From the NCBI RefSeq assembly GCF_013362995.1, contig NZ_JABWDV010000368.1, positions 1 through 38,962 on the forward strand: a DNA stretch of 38,962 nucleotides, given 5' to 3'. A program made the position numbers and the translations under genes. The notes beneath the pieces were generated by a model. It did not search any database and was not told the origin of the DNA. It worked only from the letters and a program-made list of their open reading frames with translations. The stretch comes from Streptomyces sp. TRM64462 (lineage in GTDB: Bacteria; Actinomycetota; Actinomycetes; Streptomycetales; Streptomycetaceae). Position 1 is the stretch's first letter, and every line of letters begins with the position of its first letter. This document shows positions 10,030 to 17,947 of the stretch, piece after piece.

Positions 10030-10275
10030 ATGGACCGCATATACAACGGCATGCCGGCCGCCGACCTCGGCGCCGAGGGGTGGCACAAGCCGTGGAGCGG
10101 CGGCAACGGCGGCAACTGCTTCGAGGCCATGAAGCTGGCCGACGGCAGGGTCGCGGTACGCCAGTCCGCCGACCCGGACGGCCCCGCCCTGATCTATACG
10201 CCCGGCGAGATCGCCGCCTTCATCGAAGGCGCGAAGTCCGGCCAGGCCGACTTCCTGCTCACCCCGGCCCGCTGA
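10030..10275 (+). CDS. DUF397 small protein, partner of the XRE regulator
   Basis: 81 aa DUF397 protein. Typical family features: WHKPWSGGNGGNCFEAM near the start, VAVRQSADPDGPALIYTPGEIAAFIEGAK in the middle and GQADFLL at the end. The ATG directly follows the TGA of the XRE gene (no gap), so the two are almost certainly co-translated. In the family, DUF397 partners modulate the cognate XRE regulator. It is a pair-specific regulatory subunit by analogy. Confidence 0.92.
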   Translation: MDRIYNGMPAADLGAEGWHKPWSGGNGGNCFEAMKLADGRVAVRQSADPDGPALIYTPGEIAAFIEGAKSGQADFLLTPAR

Positions 10276-10357
10276 GCCGGCCCACCGGAGTTCCGACCGT
10301 GCACCACCCCCGCCCGTTACCCCTGTCCGCACCGACCCGAGACCACGGGAGCGCCAG

Positions 10358-11188
10358 ATGACCGGTACCCACGCCGCACAGCCCGACGAGCGGCCCGCCG
10401 TCGTGATCGACACCAGCAAGCCGCATCCCGCCCGGATGTACGACTGGTTCCTGGGCGGCAAGGACAACTACCCGGTCGACGAGGAGATGGCCCGCCAGCT
10501 CCTCACCATCGACGCCCGCGGCCGCGACATGGCCCGCGTCAACCGGGCCTTCATGCACCGGGCGATCCGCTGGCTCGGCTCGGAGGCCGGCGTCCGCCAG
10601 TACCTGGACATCGGCACGGGCATCCCGACGGAGCCCAACCTGCACCAGATCGCCCAGCAGGTCGCCGCCGACGCCCGGATCGTGTACTGCGACAACGACC
10701 CGATCGTCCTCGCCCACGCCGAGGCGCTGCTGCGCTCCACGCCGGAGGGCGCCACCTCGTACATCCAGGCCGACGCCCGCGACCCGCAGCTCATCCTGGA
10801 ACGCGCCGGGGACGTCCTGGACTTCAGCCGGCCCGTGGCGCTGTCGCTGCTCGCGCTGCTGCACTTCGTCGACGACGAGGACGGCGCGTACGAGCTGGTG
10901 GGGCGGCTCGTCGACGAGCTGGCGCCCGGCAGCTACCTGGTGCTGTCGCAGGTCACCGGCGACTTCGACCCGGAGGGCGCCGCGAAGGCGCGGGCCGTGT
11001 ACCAGGGGCGCGGACTCACGCTGCGGCCGCGCACACGCGACGAGTTCGCGAAGTTCTTCGACGGCCTGGAACTGGTCGAGCCGGGTGTCTCGCTGACCGC
11101 CGAGTGGCGGCCCGAGCTGGGCGAGGCCGTCCCCGTCGCAGGGGACGACCCCATCCCGGGCTACGCCGCCGTCGCCCGGAAGCCCTGA
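10358..11188 (+). CDS. SAM-dependent methyltransferase (PF04672 type)
   Basis: 276 aa protein of the S-adenosyl-methyltransferase family formerly DUF574, which is abundant in Streptomyces. The N-terminal signature IDTSKPHPARMYDWFLGGKDNYPVDEE is diagnostic. The SAM-binding motif is YLDIGTGIPTEPNLH, followed by VYCDNDPIVLAHAEALL (acidic ribose-binding position) and a third motif near LSLLALLHFVDDEDG. GGGAG lies 8 nt upstream of the ATG. It follows the XRE/DUF397 pair by 82 bases and may be transcribed with it. The substrate is unknown for the family. Confidence 0.93.
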   Translation: MTGTHAAQPDERPAVVIDTSKPHPARMYDWFLGGKDNYPVDEEMARQLLTIDARGRDMARVNRAFMHRAIRWLGSEAGVRQYLDIGTGIPTEPNLHQIAQQVAADARIVYCDNDPIVLAHAEALLRSTPEGATSYIQADARDPQLILERAGDVLDFSRPVALSLLALLHFVDDEDGAYELVGRLVDELAPGSYLVLSQVTGDFDPEGAAKARAVYQGRGLTLRPRTRDEFAKFFDGLELVEPGVSLTAEWRPELGEAVPVAGDDPIPGYAAVARKP

Positions 11189-11260
11189 CGGTCTGTCAGA
11201 GATGTCTGGGGCGTCAGGGACGTCACGGGTGTCAGGGCCTCGCGGCGGCCGGGCGCGGGG

Positions 11261-12607
11261 TCATCGCGACAGGTAGGCCAGCTCCCGGTGCTCCGCCGTG
11301 TACGCGTCGAGCAGTCGCCGCGCCACGGCCACCGAGTCGACCAGCGGGTGCAGCGCGAACGCCTTCACGGCCGTCTCGCGCGACCCGCTCTCCGCCGCCG
11401 CGAGTACCTCGCGCTCCACCGCCTTGACCGCCGCGACCAGCCCCACCGCGTGGTACGGCAGCGGTGACACGGCCACCGGGTGCGCCCCGTCCGCGTTGAC
11501 GTGGCACGGCACCTCGACCACCGCGTCCGCGTCCAGGACGGGCAGCGTCGAACCGTTGCGGACGTTCAGGATCAGCGTGGCCCGCTGGTTGCGCGCGATG
11601 GCCCGCATCAGGGCCAGCGCCACCTGCTCGTAGCCGCCCGGTTCCAGGTCCTCGTCGGCGCGGCCCTCGCTGTCGCCGACCGCCGTACGGTTGGCCGCCA
11701 TGTACGTCGCCTCGCGGTCGGCGAGCGTGCGCAGCCACGCGTCCAGTGCCTTCACGCCGGGGCGGGCCGCCTCCTCGTAGAACCCGGCCTGCTGGTCCCG
11801 CAGATACGCGCCGCGCGTCCGCACCGCGTCCCGGTACGCCCGCACGGTCTCGCGCCCGAAGTAGTAGTAGTGCAGGTACTCGTTGGGCACCGCCCCCAGG
11901 GACCGCAGCCACTCCGCCCCGAACAGCCTGCCCTCCTCGAACGAGCCCAGCAGCTCGGTGTCCGCCATCAGCCGCGGCAGCAGGTCGTGGCCGCCGACCC
12001 GCAGCCCCTGCAGCCAGCCGAGGTGGTTCAGGCCCGCGTAGTCGACCCAGGCGTCGGCCGGGTCGACGCCCAGCACCCGCGCCACGCGCCGGCCGAGCCC
12101 GACGGGCGAGTCGCAGATGCCGATGACCCGCTCGCCGAGCACCCGCGCCATCGCCTCGGTCACCAGGCCCGCCGGGTTGGTGAAGTTGATGACCCAGGCG
12201 TCGGGGGCGACCGCCGCCACACGCCGCGCGATGTCCATGGCCACCGGGACCGTGCGCAGCCCGTACGCGATGCCGCCCGCGCCCACCGTCTCCTGACCCA
12301 CCACACCCTCGGCCAGGGCGATCCGCTCGTCGGCCGCCCGGCCCGCGAGGCCGCCGACCCGGAGCGCCGAGAACACGAAGTCCGCGCCGCGCAGCGCCTC
12401 GTCGAGGTCCGTGGTCACGGTCAGCGACGGCGCGTCCGGCACGGCCTCCGCCTGATCGGCCAGCACCCGGGCGATCGCCCGCAGCCGGTCCGCCTCCACA
12501 TCGTGCAGCACCACGTCGGTGACCCGGCCCTCGGCGCGGTCCGCCAGCAGGGCCCGGTACACCAGCGGCACGCGGAACCCGCCACCGCCCAGGATCGTCA
12601 GCCTCAT
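11261..12607 (-). CDS. GH4 6-phospho-beta-glucosidase-like enzyme
   Basis: 448 aa glycosidase of family GH4, which hydrolyses by an NAD+- and metal-dependent redox mechanism. NAD-binding N-terminus TILGGGGFRVPLVYRALL; VLHDVEADRL as the second Rossmann strand; VINFTNPAGLVTEA; metal-ligand Cys in GICDSPVGLGRR; and GLNHLGWLQGL. Length fits the family. The gene is convergent with the methyltransferase and downstream of the FAD enzyme. Whether the natural substrate is a 6-phospho-beta-glucoside is uncertain, because no phosphotransferase genes are present here; other GH4 activities remain possible. Confidence 0.9.
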   Translation of the reverse strand: MRLTILGGGGFRVPLVYRALLADRAEGRVTDVVLHDVEADRLRAIARVLADQAEAVPDAPSLTVTTDLDEALRGADFVFSALRVGGLAGRAADERIALAEGVVGQETVGAGGIAYGLRTVPVAMDIARRVAAVAPDAWVINFTNPAGLVTEAMARVLGERVIGICDSPVGLGRRVARVLGVDPADAWVDYAGLNHLGWLQGLRVGGHDLLPRLMADTELLGSFEEGRLFGAEWLRSLGAVPNEYLHYYYFGRETVRAYRDAVRTRGAYLRDQQAGFYEEAARPGVKALDAWLRTLADREATYMAANRTAVGDSEGRADEDLEPGGYEQVALALMRAIARNQRATLILNVRNGSTLPVLDADAVVEVPCHVNADGAHPVAVSPLPYHAVGLVAAVKAVEREVLAAAESGSRETAVKAFALHPLVDSVAVARRLLDAYTAEHRELAYLSR

Positions 12608-12636
12608 ACCCGTACGCTACTGCGGAAGATCGGCGC

Positions 12637-12650
12637 CGGGCGGCCGCCCG
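12637..12650. terminator. Palindrome between FAD enzyme and GH4 genes
   Basis: CGGGCGGCCGCCCG, a perfect 14-nt palindrome just after the stop of the minus-strand FAD enzyme gene and before the GH4 start. Candidate terminator without a T tract; it could also be chance in GC-rich DNA. Confidence 0.35.
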
Positions 12651-12655
12651 TTCTC

Positions 12656-14455
12656 TCAGCCCAGGTCGAGCGCGTTCGGCAGGCCCATCCGGTAGCGGAA
12701 CAGATCGTGCCGCTTCAGCGCCTCGATCTCCGGCGCCCGGAACAGCGGCCGCACCGTACAGCGCGGCGCGTCCGACCCGGCCCGGTCGAGCAGCGCGTTC
12801 ACCGCCTGGCGCGCCGCCGCGTTGGCGCCCTCCATGGTGGCCAGATCGATGTCCACGGCCACGTAGTCACCCGCGAGGAACAGGTTCGGGACGCGGGTCG
12901 CCGCCCGCGGCCGGTCGTGGAACGTGCCCACCGGGTGGATCAGCAGCTCGTCCTCGTTGGTCGGGTGCGGTGTGCCGAGCCCGTCGACGCCCGGGTCCAG
13001 GAACCACGAGTGCAGCGCGCCGTCCTTCAGCGCCGTGTGCCCCGTGTCGTTGAGAGCCGCCTTGAGCTGCGCCCACACCTCCCGTGCGACCTGCTCGCGC
13101 GTGCACTGCTTGGCGGTCCTCCCGTAGAGGATGCCGGGCCGGTCCCACTCCGAGATGTCCACGGACAGGCAGTCCACGACGGCCCCGTCCCCGTAGTCGG
13201 CGGCGAAGTCCCGCCCCGTCCAGTGGTGCGCCTGGGCGATGGCGGTCAGCGCCCACGGCGAGTCCACGCAGTTGACGTGGCCGCGCACGAGCGGCGGCGG
13301 CTCGGTCAGATAGAACTGGATGCCCGTCATCCAGTCCGTACGGAGCCGGTCGCACCGCGCCAGCTGCGGGTCGGCCGCCCGCAGCGCGGGCCCCCAGGTC
13401 CGGCGGGCGTGCTCGACGGGCAGCGCGCAGACGTAGTGGTCGGCGGTCACGCCGTGCCGTGCGCCGCCCGGGTCGTCGACGACGGCGGCGGTGATCCGCC
13501 CGTCCCCGTACGTCAGCTCGCGCAGCGTCCAGCCGACCTTGAACTCCACGCCCAGGGCGCGCAGATGCGCCACCCACGGGTCGATCCATGCCTCGTTGGT
13601 GGGCGCGTTGAGTATCCGGTCCGGCGGGCCGTCGGCGCCGCGGCCCAGCGCGTTGAAGACGAACGCCTCGCCGAGCGTGCCGACGGTGCGGGTGCTGGCC
13701 TCCTCGGCCTTGGTGGCGACGATGTTGCGGGTGACGCCGATGGCGAGGATCCGCTGGTAGTCCACCGACATCCGGGCGGCCCGGGTGAACTCCCACCAGG
13801 GCGTGTGCTCCCACTGCCCGTCGCGGCGCTCGGCGCAGCTGGTGAGGAAGACCAGGGCGCGGTTGACGAAGTACGCCGTCTCGTGGAGGGGCAGGTTGAC
13901 CGCTGTTTCGAGCAGTGCGGTGAGGGCGCGGCGCAGCTCGTCGAGGGTGAGCCGCTCGGGCCGGTGGCCCGGCCACGGGATCGGGAAGCGGAGGTCCTCG
14001 CGCCCGGTGCGGGCGAACATCATCTCGCCGGGCGCGACGAGGTTGTCGTGGACGCCGTTCGGGTTCCCGGGGAACGGGATGCGGCGCATCGTGTCCGGGA
14101 GGTTGTGGTAGATGCCGGGGATGAACCGGAAGCCGTGCTCGGCGGGCAGCGGCCGGCGCCCGCCGCGCGCACTGCCGGGCACGTCCATGCTGCGGGCCTT
14201 GCCGCCCAGGGCCCGCCGCTCGTACACGGTGACGCGGAATCCGCGCTCGGCCAGTTCGTGCGCGGCGGTCAGCCCGGCGACGCCGCCGCCGAGTACGGCC
14301 ACGGACGGCGGCGGCGCTCCCGTGGCGGTGGTTGCGGTGGCGGCGGTGGTTGCGGTGGCGGCCACGGCGGCCGGGGCCGGCCCGACGACCCCCGCCCCGG
14401 TGACGGCGGTGGCGCCCGCCACGAATGTGCGACGCGTCGTACCCGTACGGTCCAT
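12656..14455 (-). CDS. Tat-exported FAD-dependent amine-oxidase/desaturase-like enzyme
   Basis: 599 aa flavoprotein. N-terminus with a twin-arginine motif (TTRRTFVAGATAV) and a long Ala/Thr stretch, suggesting Tat export. The FAD dinucleotide-binding motif is VAVLGGGVAGLTAAHELAERG (about residues 50-70) with YERRALGGKA, and the C-terminal FAD motif is NLFLAGDYVAVDIDLATMEGANAAARQAVNAL. The arrangement is that of the amine oxidase / phytoene-desaturase / hydroxysqualene-dehydroxylase superfamily; the ETAYFVNRALVFLTS segment recalls the last of these, but I cannot name the substrate. ATG is preceded by AAAGGGG at 6-7 nt. The Ala/Thr region is encoded by an exact 18-bp duplication (14326-14361). 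Confidence 0.82.
   Translation of the reverse strand: MDRTGTTRRTFVAGATAVTGAGVVGPAPAAVAATATTAATATTATGAPPPSVAVLGGGVAGLTAAHELAERGFRVTVYERRALGGKARSMDVPGSARGGRRPLPAEHGFRFIPGIYHNLPDTMRRIPFPGNPNGVHDNLVAPGEMMFARTGREDLRFPIPWPGHRPERLTLDELRRALTALLETAVNLPLHETAYFVNRALVFLTSCAERRDGQWEHTPWWEFTRAARMSVDYQRILAIGVTRNIVATKAEEASTRTVGTLGEAFVFNALGRGADGPPDRILNAPTNEAWIDPWVAHLRALGVEFKVGWTLRELTYGDGRITAAVVDDPGGARHGVTADHYVCALPVEHARRTWGPALRAADPQLARCDRLRTDWMTGIQFYLTEPPPLVRGHVNCVDSPWALTAIAQAHHWTGRDFAADYGDGAVVDCLSVDISEWDRPGILYGRTAKQCTREQVAREVWAQLKAALNDTGHTALKDGALHSWFLDPGVDGLGTPHPTNEDELLIHPVGTFHDRPRAATRVPNLFLAGDYVAVDIDLATMEGANAAARQAVNALLDRAGSDAPRCTVRPLFRAPEIEALKRHDLFRYRMGLPNALDLG
14326..14361. repeat. Exact 18-bp tandem duplication inside the FAD enzyme gene
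   Basis: CGGTGGTTGCGGTGGCGG occurs at 14326-14343 and again at 14344-14361. It is in frame and encodes part of the Ala/Thr-rich stretch after the signal peptide, so copy-number change would not break the gene. Confidence 0.85.
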
Positions 14456-14596
14456 GCCCACCCCTTTACCGGCGGTAACTGTCACGTCCGGCGCAGGAGG
14501 ATAGGGCGGCCCCGCACGACCCGGAAGTACCGTGCGGCGCCCGCCGCACAATGGCCGGATCCGGTGCCCGCAGCGGCGCGGGGGAGAATGACCTTC

Positions 14597-15037
14597 ATGT
14601 CCCGACGCAAGCCCCGTCCCCAGAAGCCCGCGCCGGCCGCCTCCGTCACCGTCCGGGCGGACAGCCCCTGCCCGTGCGGGCTCCCCGCCGCGTACGCCGC
14701 GTGCTGCGGCCGCTTCCACGCGGGCGCCGCGACCGCGCCCACCGCCGAGCTGCTGATGCGCTCCCGCTACAGCGCCTTCGTCGTGCGCGACGAGCCGTAC
14801 CTGCTCCGCACCTGGGCCCCGGCGACCCGCCCGCGCACGCTGGATCTCGACCCGGACACGCGCTGGACGGGCCTGGAGATCCACGACACCACGGACGGCA
14901 CCCTGTTCCACACCACCGGCACGGTCACCTTCACCGCCCGCTACACCCACCGGGGCGAGCCCGGCGCGCTGCGTGAACGCAGCCGCTTCGAGAAGACGGA
15001 CGGTCAGTGGTCCTACGTGGACGGCACGTTCGACTAG
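14597..15037 (+). CDS. YchJ-family (UPF0225) protein with SEC-C zinc motif
   Basis: 146 aa. A basic N-terminus is followed by the SEC-C type metal-binding cluster CPCGLPAAYAACCGRFHAG (about residues 25-45), then the YchJ core: TAELLMRSRYSAFVVRDEPYLLRTW, TRWTGLEI, VTFTARYTHRGEPGALRERSRFEKTDGQWSYVDG. The function of the family is unknown; SEC-C motifs bind zinc. Start at the second ATG because GGGGAG lies 10 nt upstream; the first ATG at 14588 is only 1 nt from it. Divergent from the FAD enzyme gene, convergent with the next small gene. Confidence 0.92.
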   Translation: MSRRKPRPQKPAPAASVTVRADSPCPCGLPAAYAACCGRFHAGAATAPTAELLMRSRYSAFVVRDEPYLLRTWAPATRPRTLDLDPDTRWTGLEIHDTTDGTLFHTTGTVTFTARYTHRGEPGALRERSRFEKTDGQWSYVDGTFD

Positions 15038-15050
15038 CCGGGCGGAGGCC

Positions 15051-15311
15051 TCAGCGGATGCCGCCGCCCGGGCGGAGGATCAGCCCCGGGTTGTACGCCG
15101 CGAGCACCTTGTTCGCACGGGCCAGCGCCCCCAGGGCGTGCTCGCGGTCGGCCTGGTCCTCGGCGCACATCGGGCCACGGAACCGCTGGACCTCGCGGGC
15201 CGCGCACTCGGCGTCGACCTCCGCCTGCAGGACGCCCAGCGGCATGCAGGACCCGATCAGTACGGCGACGCGGTCGGGGATCGGGACGGGGATGAGACGC
15301 GACACGGTCAC
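15051..15311 (-). CDS. Small protein of unknown function
   Basis: 86 aa, not assigned to a family. It has a hydrophobic stretch VAVLIGSCMPLGVLQAEVD and an amphipathic helical part rich in Ala/Glu/Arg (DAECAAREVQRF, DREHALGALARANKVLAAY), and ends in a Gly-rich tail. The GTG start at 15311 has AAAGGA 6 nt upstream. It lies 13 bases from the convergent YchJ gene. No function can be offered. Confidence 0.6.
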   Translation of the reverse strand: MTVSRLIPVPIPDRVAVLIGSCMPLGVLQAEVDAECAAREVQRFRGPMCAEDQADREHALGALARANKVLAAYNPGLILRPGGGIR

Positions 15312-15480
15312 GTGAGGTCCTTTGCTGCTGTCTGCTTGTGGCAGGCGTCCGGCGGTGCTGGGTACCCCTCCATGGTGACGGCTCCCGGGTGGTGGTTCGT
15401 CCCCGGGTCCGTATCCGTCCTGCAACCGTCCGGCGTTTCCGGTCGCGCCGGGGGTACCCGCGAGGGCGGAGGTGATCGCC

Positions 15481-15678
15481 ATGCCCGAGCCCGGCAGCAA
15501 GAAGTACGACATCCACCGCGCCCGCACGCGGAAGAACATCGAGGACCAGGGCGCGGCGTCCGACAAGGGGGCCAACGAGGAGGCGAACGCGAAGCTCCAG
15601 GAGAGTCCCGAATGGCGCTCGCGCGGTCCGCGCACCGAGCGGGGCCGCGGCCCGAAGGGGGAGCGCCGGGGCGAGTAA
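15481..15678 (+). CDS. Small highly charged hydrophilic protein
   Basis: 65 aa, very rich in Lys, Arg, Glu and Asn and free of hydrophobic segments (KKYDIHRARTRKNIEDQG; DKGANEEANAKLQESPEW; RTERGRGPKGERRGE). It looks intrinsically disordered. GGAGGTGAT, an almost perfect ribosome-binding site, starts 13 nt before the ATG, which strongly supports translation. I recall similar short proteins in Streptomyces annotated as hypothetical; function unknown. Its 3' end is followed by the 63-nt palindrome. Confidence 0.75.
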   Translation: MPEPGSKKYDIHRARTRKNIEDQGAASDKGANEEANAKLQESPEWRSRGPRTERGRGPKGERRGE

Positions 15679-15687
15679 GGGGGCGGT

Positions 15688-15750
15688 CGCCGATCACGGT
15701 TTCCGATGCGCGCCGAAACTTTCGGCGCGCATCGGAAACCGTGATCGGCG
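15688..15750. repeat. Perfect 63-nt palindrome (31-bp arms, 1-nt centre)
   Basis: Bases 15688-15718 are the exact reverse complement of 15720-15750, with C15719 in the centre; the next pair outward (T/T) does not match. The outer end starts CGCCGATCACGG and the core is GCCGAAA-C-TTTCGGC. It sits between convergent stops at 15678 and 15791, so a bidirectional terminator is the plain reading. The arm length and the almost absent loop are unusual for one. Confidence 0.95.
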
Positions 15751-15790
15751 TGTGACGCGGTGGCTCGGGGCAGGGCGCGTGAGGCGGTGC

Positions 15791-16852
15791 TCAGCCCGAC
15801 AGCACCTCGTCCAGGTCGTACGAGACCGGCTCCTCCAGCTGCGCGTAGCCGCAGCTCTCCGGCGTACGGTCCGGACGCCAGCGGCGGAACTGGGCCGTGT
15901 GCCGGAAGCGGTCGCCCTCCATGTGGTCGTAGGCGACCTCGCACACCCGTTCCGGCCGCAGCGCCACCCATGACAGGTCCTTCTTCGCGGACCAGCGGCT
16001 CTGCGCCCCCGGGAGGCGGGCGCCCTCATGCGCTGCGGCGTCCGCCCAGGACGCCCAGGGATGGCCGGTCGGCGGGTCCATGACCAGCGGCTCCAGCTCC
16101 TCGACCAGCTCTTCGCGGCGCCGCGCCGAGAACGCCGCACACACGCCCACGTGCTGGAGGGCGCCCTTGTCGTCGTACAGGCCCAGCAGCAGGGAGCCGA
16201 CGACGGGGCCGCTCTTGTGGAAGCGGTAGCCGGCCACGACGACATCGGCGGTCCGCTCGTGCTTGATCTTGTACATGAGCCGGGCGTCCGGCCGGTAGGG
16301 CAGGTCGAGGGGCTTGGCGATCACCCCGTCGAGCCCCGCGCCCTCGTACTGCTCGAACCACTGCTCCGCGACCTCGGTGTCGGTCGTGGCGGGTGCCAGG
16401 TGCACCGGGGCGGCCGAGCCGGACAGGGCGCGCTCCAGCGCCGTGCGCCGCTCGGTCAGCGGCGTGTCCAGCAGCGACTCGTCGCCCAGCGCCAGCAGGT
16501 CGAAGGCGATGAACCGGGCGGGCGTCCGCTCGGCCAGCGTCCGGACCCGTGAATCGGCCGGATGGATGCGCTCGGTGAGCCGGTCGAAGTCCAGACGCCC
16601 ACCGTGGACGATCACGATCTCCCCGTCGACGACGCACCGTTCCGGAAGCCGCTCCCGCAGCGCGTCGGCCAGTTCCGGAAAGTACCGGGTCAGCGGCTTC
16701 CCGGTACGGCTGCCGATCACCACGTCGTCACCGTCACGGTGCAAGATGGCCCGGAAGCCGTCCCACTTCGCCTCGTACTGCATCCCCGGCGGGATCTTCT
16801 TGACGCTCTTGGCCAGCATCGGCTTCACGGGCGGCATCACCGGCAGATCCAT
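15791..16852 (-). CDS. ligD: ATP-dependent DNA ligase, LigD ligase-domain protein
   Basis: 353 aa ATP-dependent ligase corresponding to the ligase part of LigD, used in bacterial end joining. Adenylation Lys29 in YEAKWDGFRAI, then GSRTGKPLTRYFPEL, VVDGEIVI, ARFIAFDLLAL, EGAGLDGVIAKPLDLPYRP, and motif V YKIKHERTADVVVAGYR, followed by the OB-fold region. The start is the ATG at 16852; no good ribosome-binding site precedes it, so the transcript may be leaderless. It is divergent, 70 bases apart, from the polymerase-domain gene. Streptomyces often encode these LigD domains separately. No Ku gene is in the window. Confidence 0.93.
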   Translation of the reverse strand: MDLPVMPPVKPMLAKSVKKIPPGMQYEAKWDGFRAILHRDGDDVVIGSRTGKPLTRYFPELADALRERLPERCVVDGEIVIVHGGRLDFDRLTERIHPADSRVRTLAERTPARFIAFDLLALGDESLLDTPLTERRTALERALSGSAAPVHLAPATTDTEVAEQWFEQYEGAGLDGVIAKPLDLPYRPDARLMYKIKHERTADVVVAGYRFHKSGPVVGSLLLGLYDDKGALQHVGVCAAFSARRREELVEELEPLVMDPPTGHPWASWADAAAHEGARLPGAQSRWSAKKDLSWVALRPERVCEVAYDHMEGDRFRHTAQFRRWRPDRTPESCGYAQLEEPVSYDLDEVLSG

Positions 16853-16922
16853 GGGTTGATTCTGCCTTATGCACTGATTTTCCGATATGCGTGCCATGTC
16901 GTGGCCGCTTACCGTGGCGCCT

Positions 16923-17933
16923 ATGGCAGATGCGGTGCAACTGGAGGCCGGCGGGCGGAGCGTCCGCCTGTCCAACCCGGACAAGGTGTACTTCCCGGAG
17001 CGCGGCTTCACGAAGCTGGACGTCGCCCGCTACTTCCTCGCCGTCGGCGAAGGCATCACCCGCGCGCTGCGCGACCGGCCGACGACGCTGGAACGCTTCC
17101 CCGACGGCGTCGACGGCGAGTCGTTCTTCCAGAAGCGGGCCCCCAAGAACCTCCCCGACTGGATCCCGACCGCCCACATCGCCTTCCCCAGCGGCCGCTC
17201 CGCCGACGAGATCCGCCCCACCGAGGTCGCAGCGGTCCTATGGGCCGCGAACCTCGGCACGCTGACCTTCCACCCGTGGCCCGTACGCGGCGACGCCACC
17301 GACCACCCCGACGAGCTGCGCATCGACCTCGACCCCCAGCCGGGCACCGGCTTCGCCGAGGCGGTGCTCGCGGCGCACGAGCTGCACGCGCTGCTCGACG
17401 AGCACGGGCTGCGCGGCTGGCCCAAGACGTCCGGCGGGCGCGGCCTGCACGTGTTCGTACCGATCGAACCGCGCTGGACCTTCACCGGCGTGCGCCGGGC
17501 GGCCATCGCCGTCGGCCGGGAGCTGGAGCGGCGGATGCCGGGCCAGGTCACCACCAAGTGGTGGAAGGAGGAACGGGGCGAGAAGATCTTCGTCGACTAC
17601 AACCAGACGGCGCGCGACCGGACCATCGCCTCCGCCTACTCCATCCGCCCCAAGCCGCACGCCCCCGTGTCGGCGCCCCTGCGCTGGGACGAGCTGGACG
17701 ACGTCGACCCCCGGGACTTCGACCTGGCGACCATGCCGGTGCGGTACGCGGACCACGGCGACGTGCACGCCGACATCGAGGAGCACGCCTTCGGCCTGGA
17801 GACCCTCCTGGAGCTCGCGGAACGCGACGAACGCGACCACGGGCTCGGCGACCTGCCGTACCCGCCGGACTACCCGAAGATGCCGGGTGAGCCCACCCGC
17901 GTCCAGCCGAGCCGCGCCAAGAAGACCTCGTGA
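16923..17933 (+). CDS. ligD: LigD polymerase-domain (archaeo-eukaryotic primase-type) protein
   Basis: 336 aa stand-alone polymerase/primase domain of LigD. Catalytic Asp135 and Asp137 in RIDLDPQPGTG, the nucleotide-binding SGGRGLHVFVPI, and FVDYNQTARDRTIASAYSIRP; the N-terminal LSNPDKVYFPERGFTKLDVARYF is characteristic. ATG 16923 is chosen because homologues begin near here; an upstream start in the same frame at 16887 would add 12 residues. There is no clear ribosome-binding site, so it may be leaderless. It fills gaps and adds (ribo)nucleotides at break ends and should act with the ligase encoded opposite. Its last codons carry the GAAGGAG that serves the next gene. Confidence 0.93.
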   Translation: MADAVQLEAGGRSVRLSNPDKVYFPERGFTKLDVARYFLAVGEGITRALRDRPTTLERFPDGVDGESFFQKRAPKNLPDWIPTAHIAFPSGRSADEIRPTEVAAVLWAANLGTLTFHPWPVRGDATDHPDELRIDLDPQPGTGFAEAVLAAHELHALLDEHGLRGWPKTSGGRGLHVFVPIEPRWTFTGVRRAAIAVGRELERRMPGQVTTKWWKEERGEKIFVDYNQTARDRTIASAYSIRPKPHAPVSAPLRWDELDDVDPRDFDLATMPVRYADHGDVHADIEEHAFGLETLLELAERDERDHGLGDLPYPPDYPKMPGEPTRVQPSRAKKTS

Positions 17934-17947
17934 AGGAGCTCGTCCGT

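Noticed and set aside
11189..11260. GTCAGGG-type short repeats between the methyltransferase and GH4 genes
   Set aside because: The copies are short and irregular (GTCAG, GTCAGGG, GTCACGGG) and no dyad stands out; probably chance.
11480..14580. Very long open frame on the plus strand across the GH4 and FAD enzyme genes
   Set aside because: It is antisense to two genes with clear motifs, is Arg/Pro/Val-rich with no domain, and reflects third-position GC bias. Only its last part (14597-15037) is a real gene.
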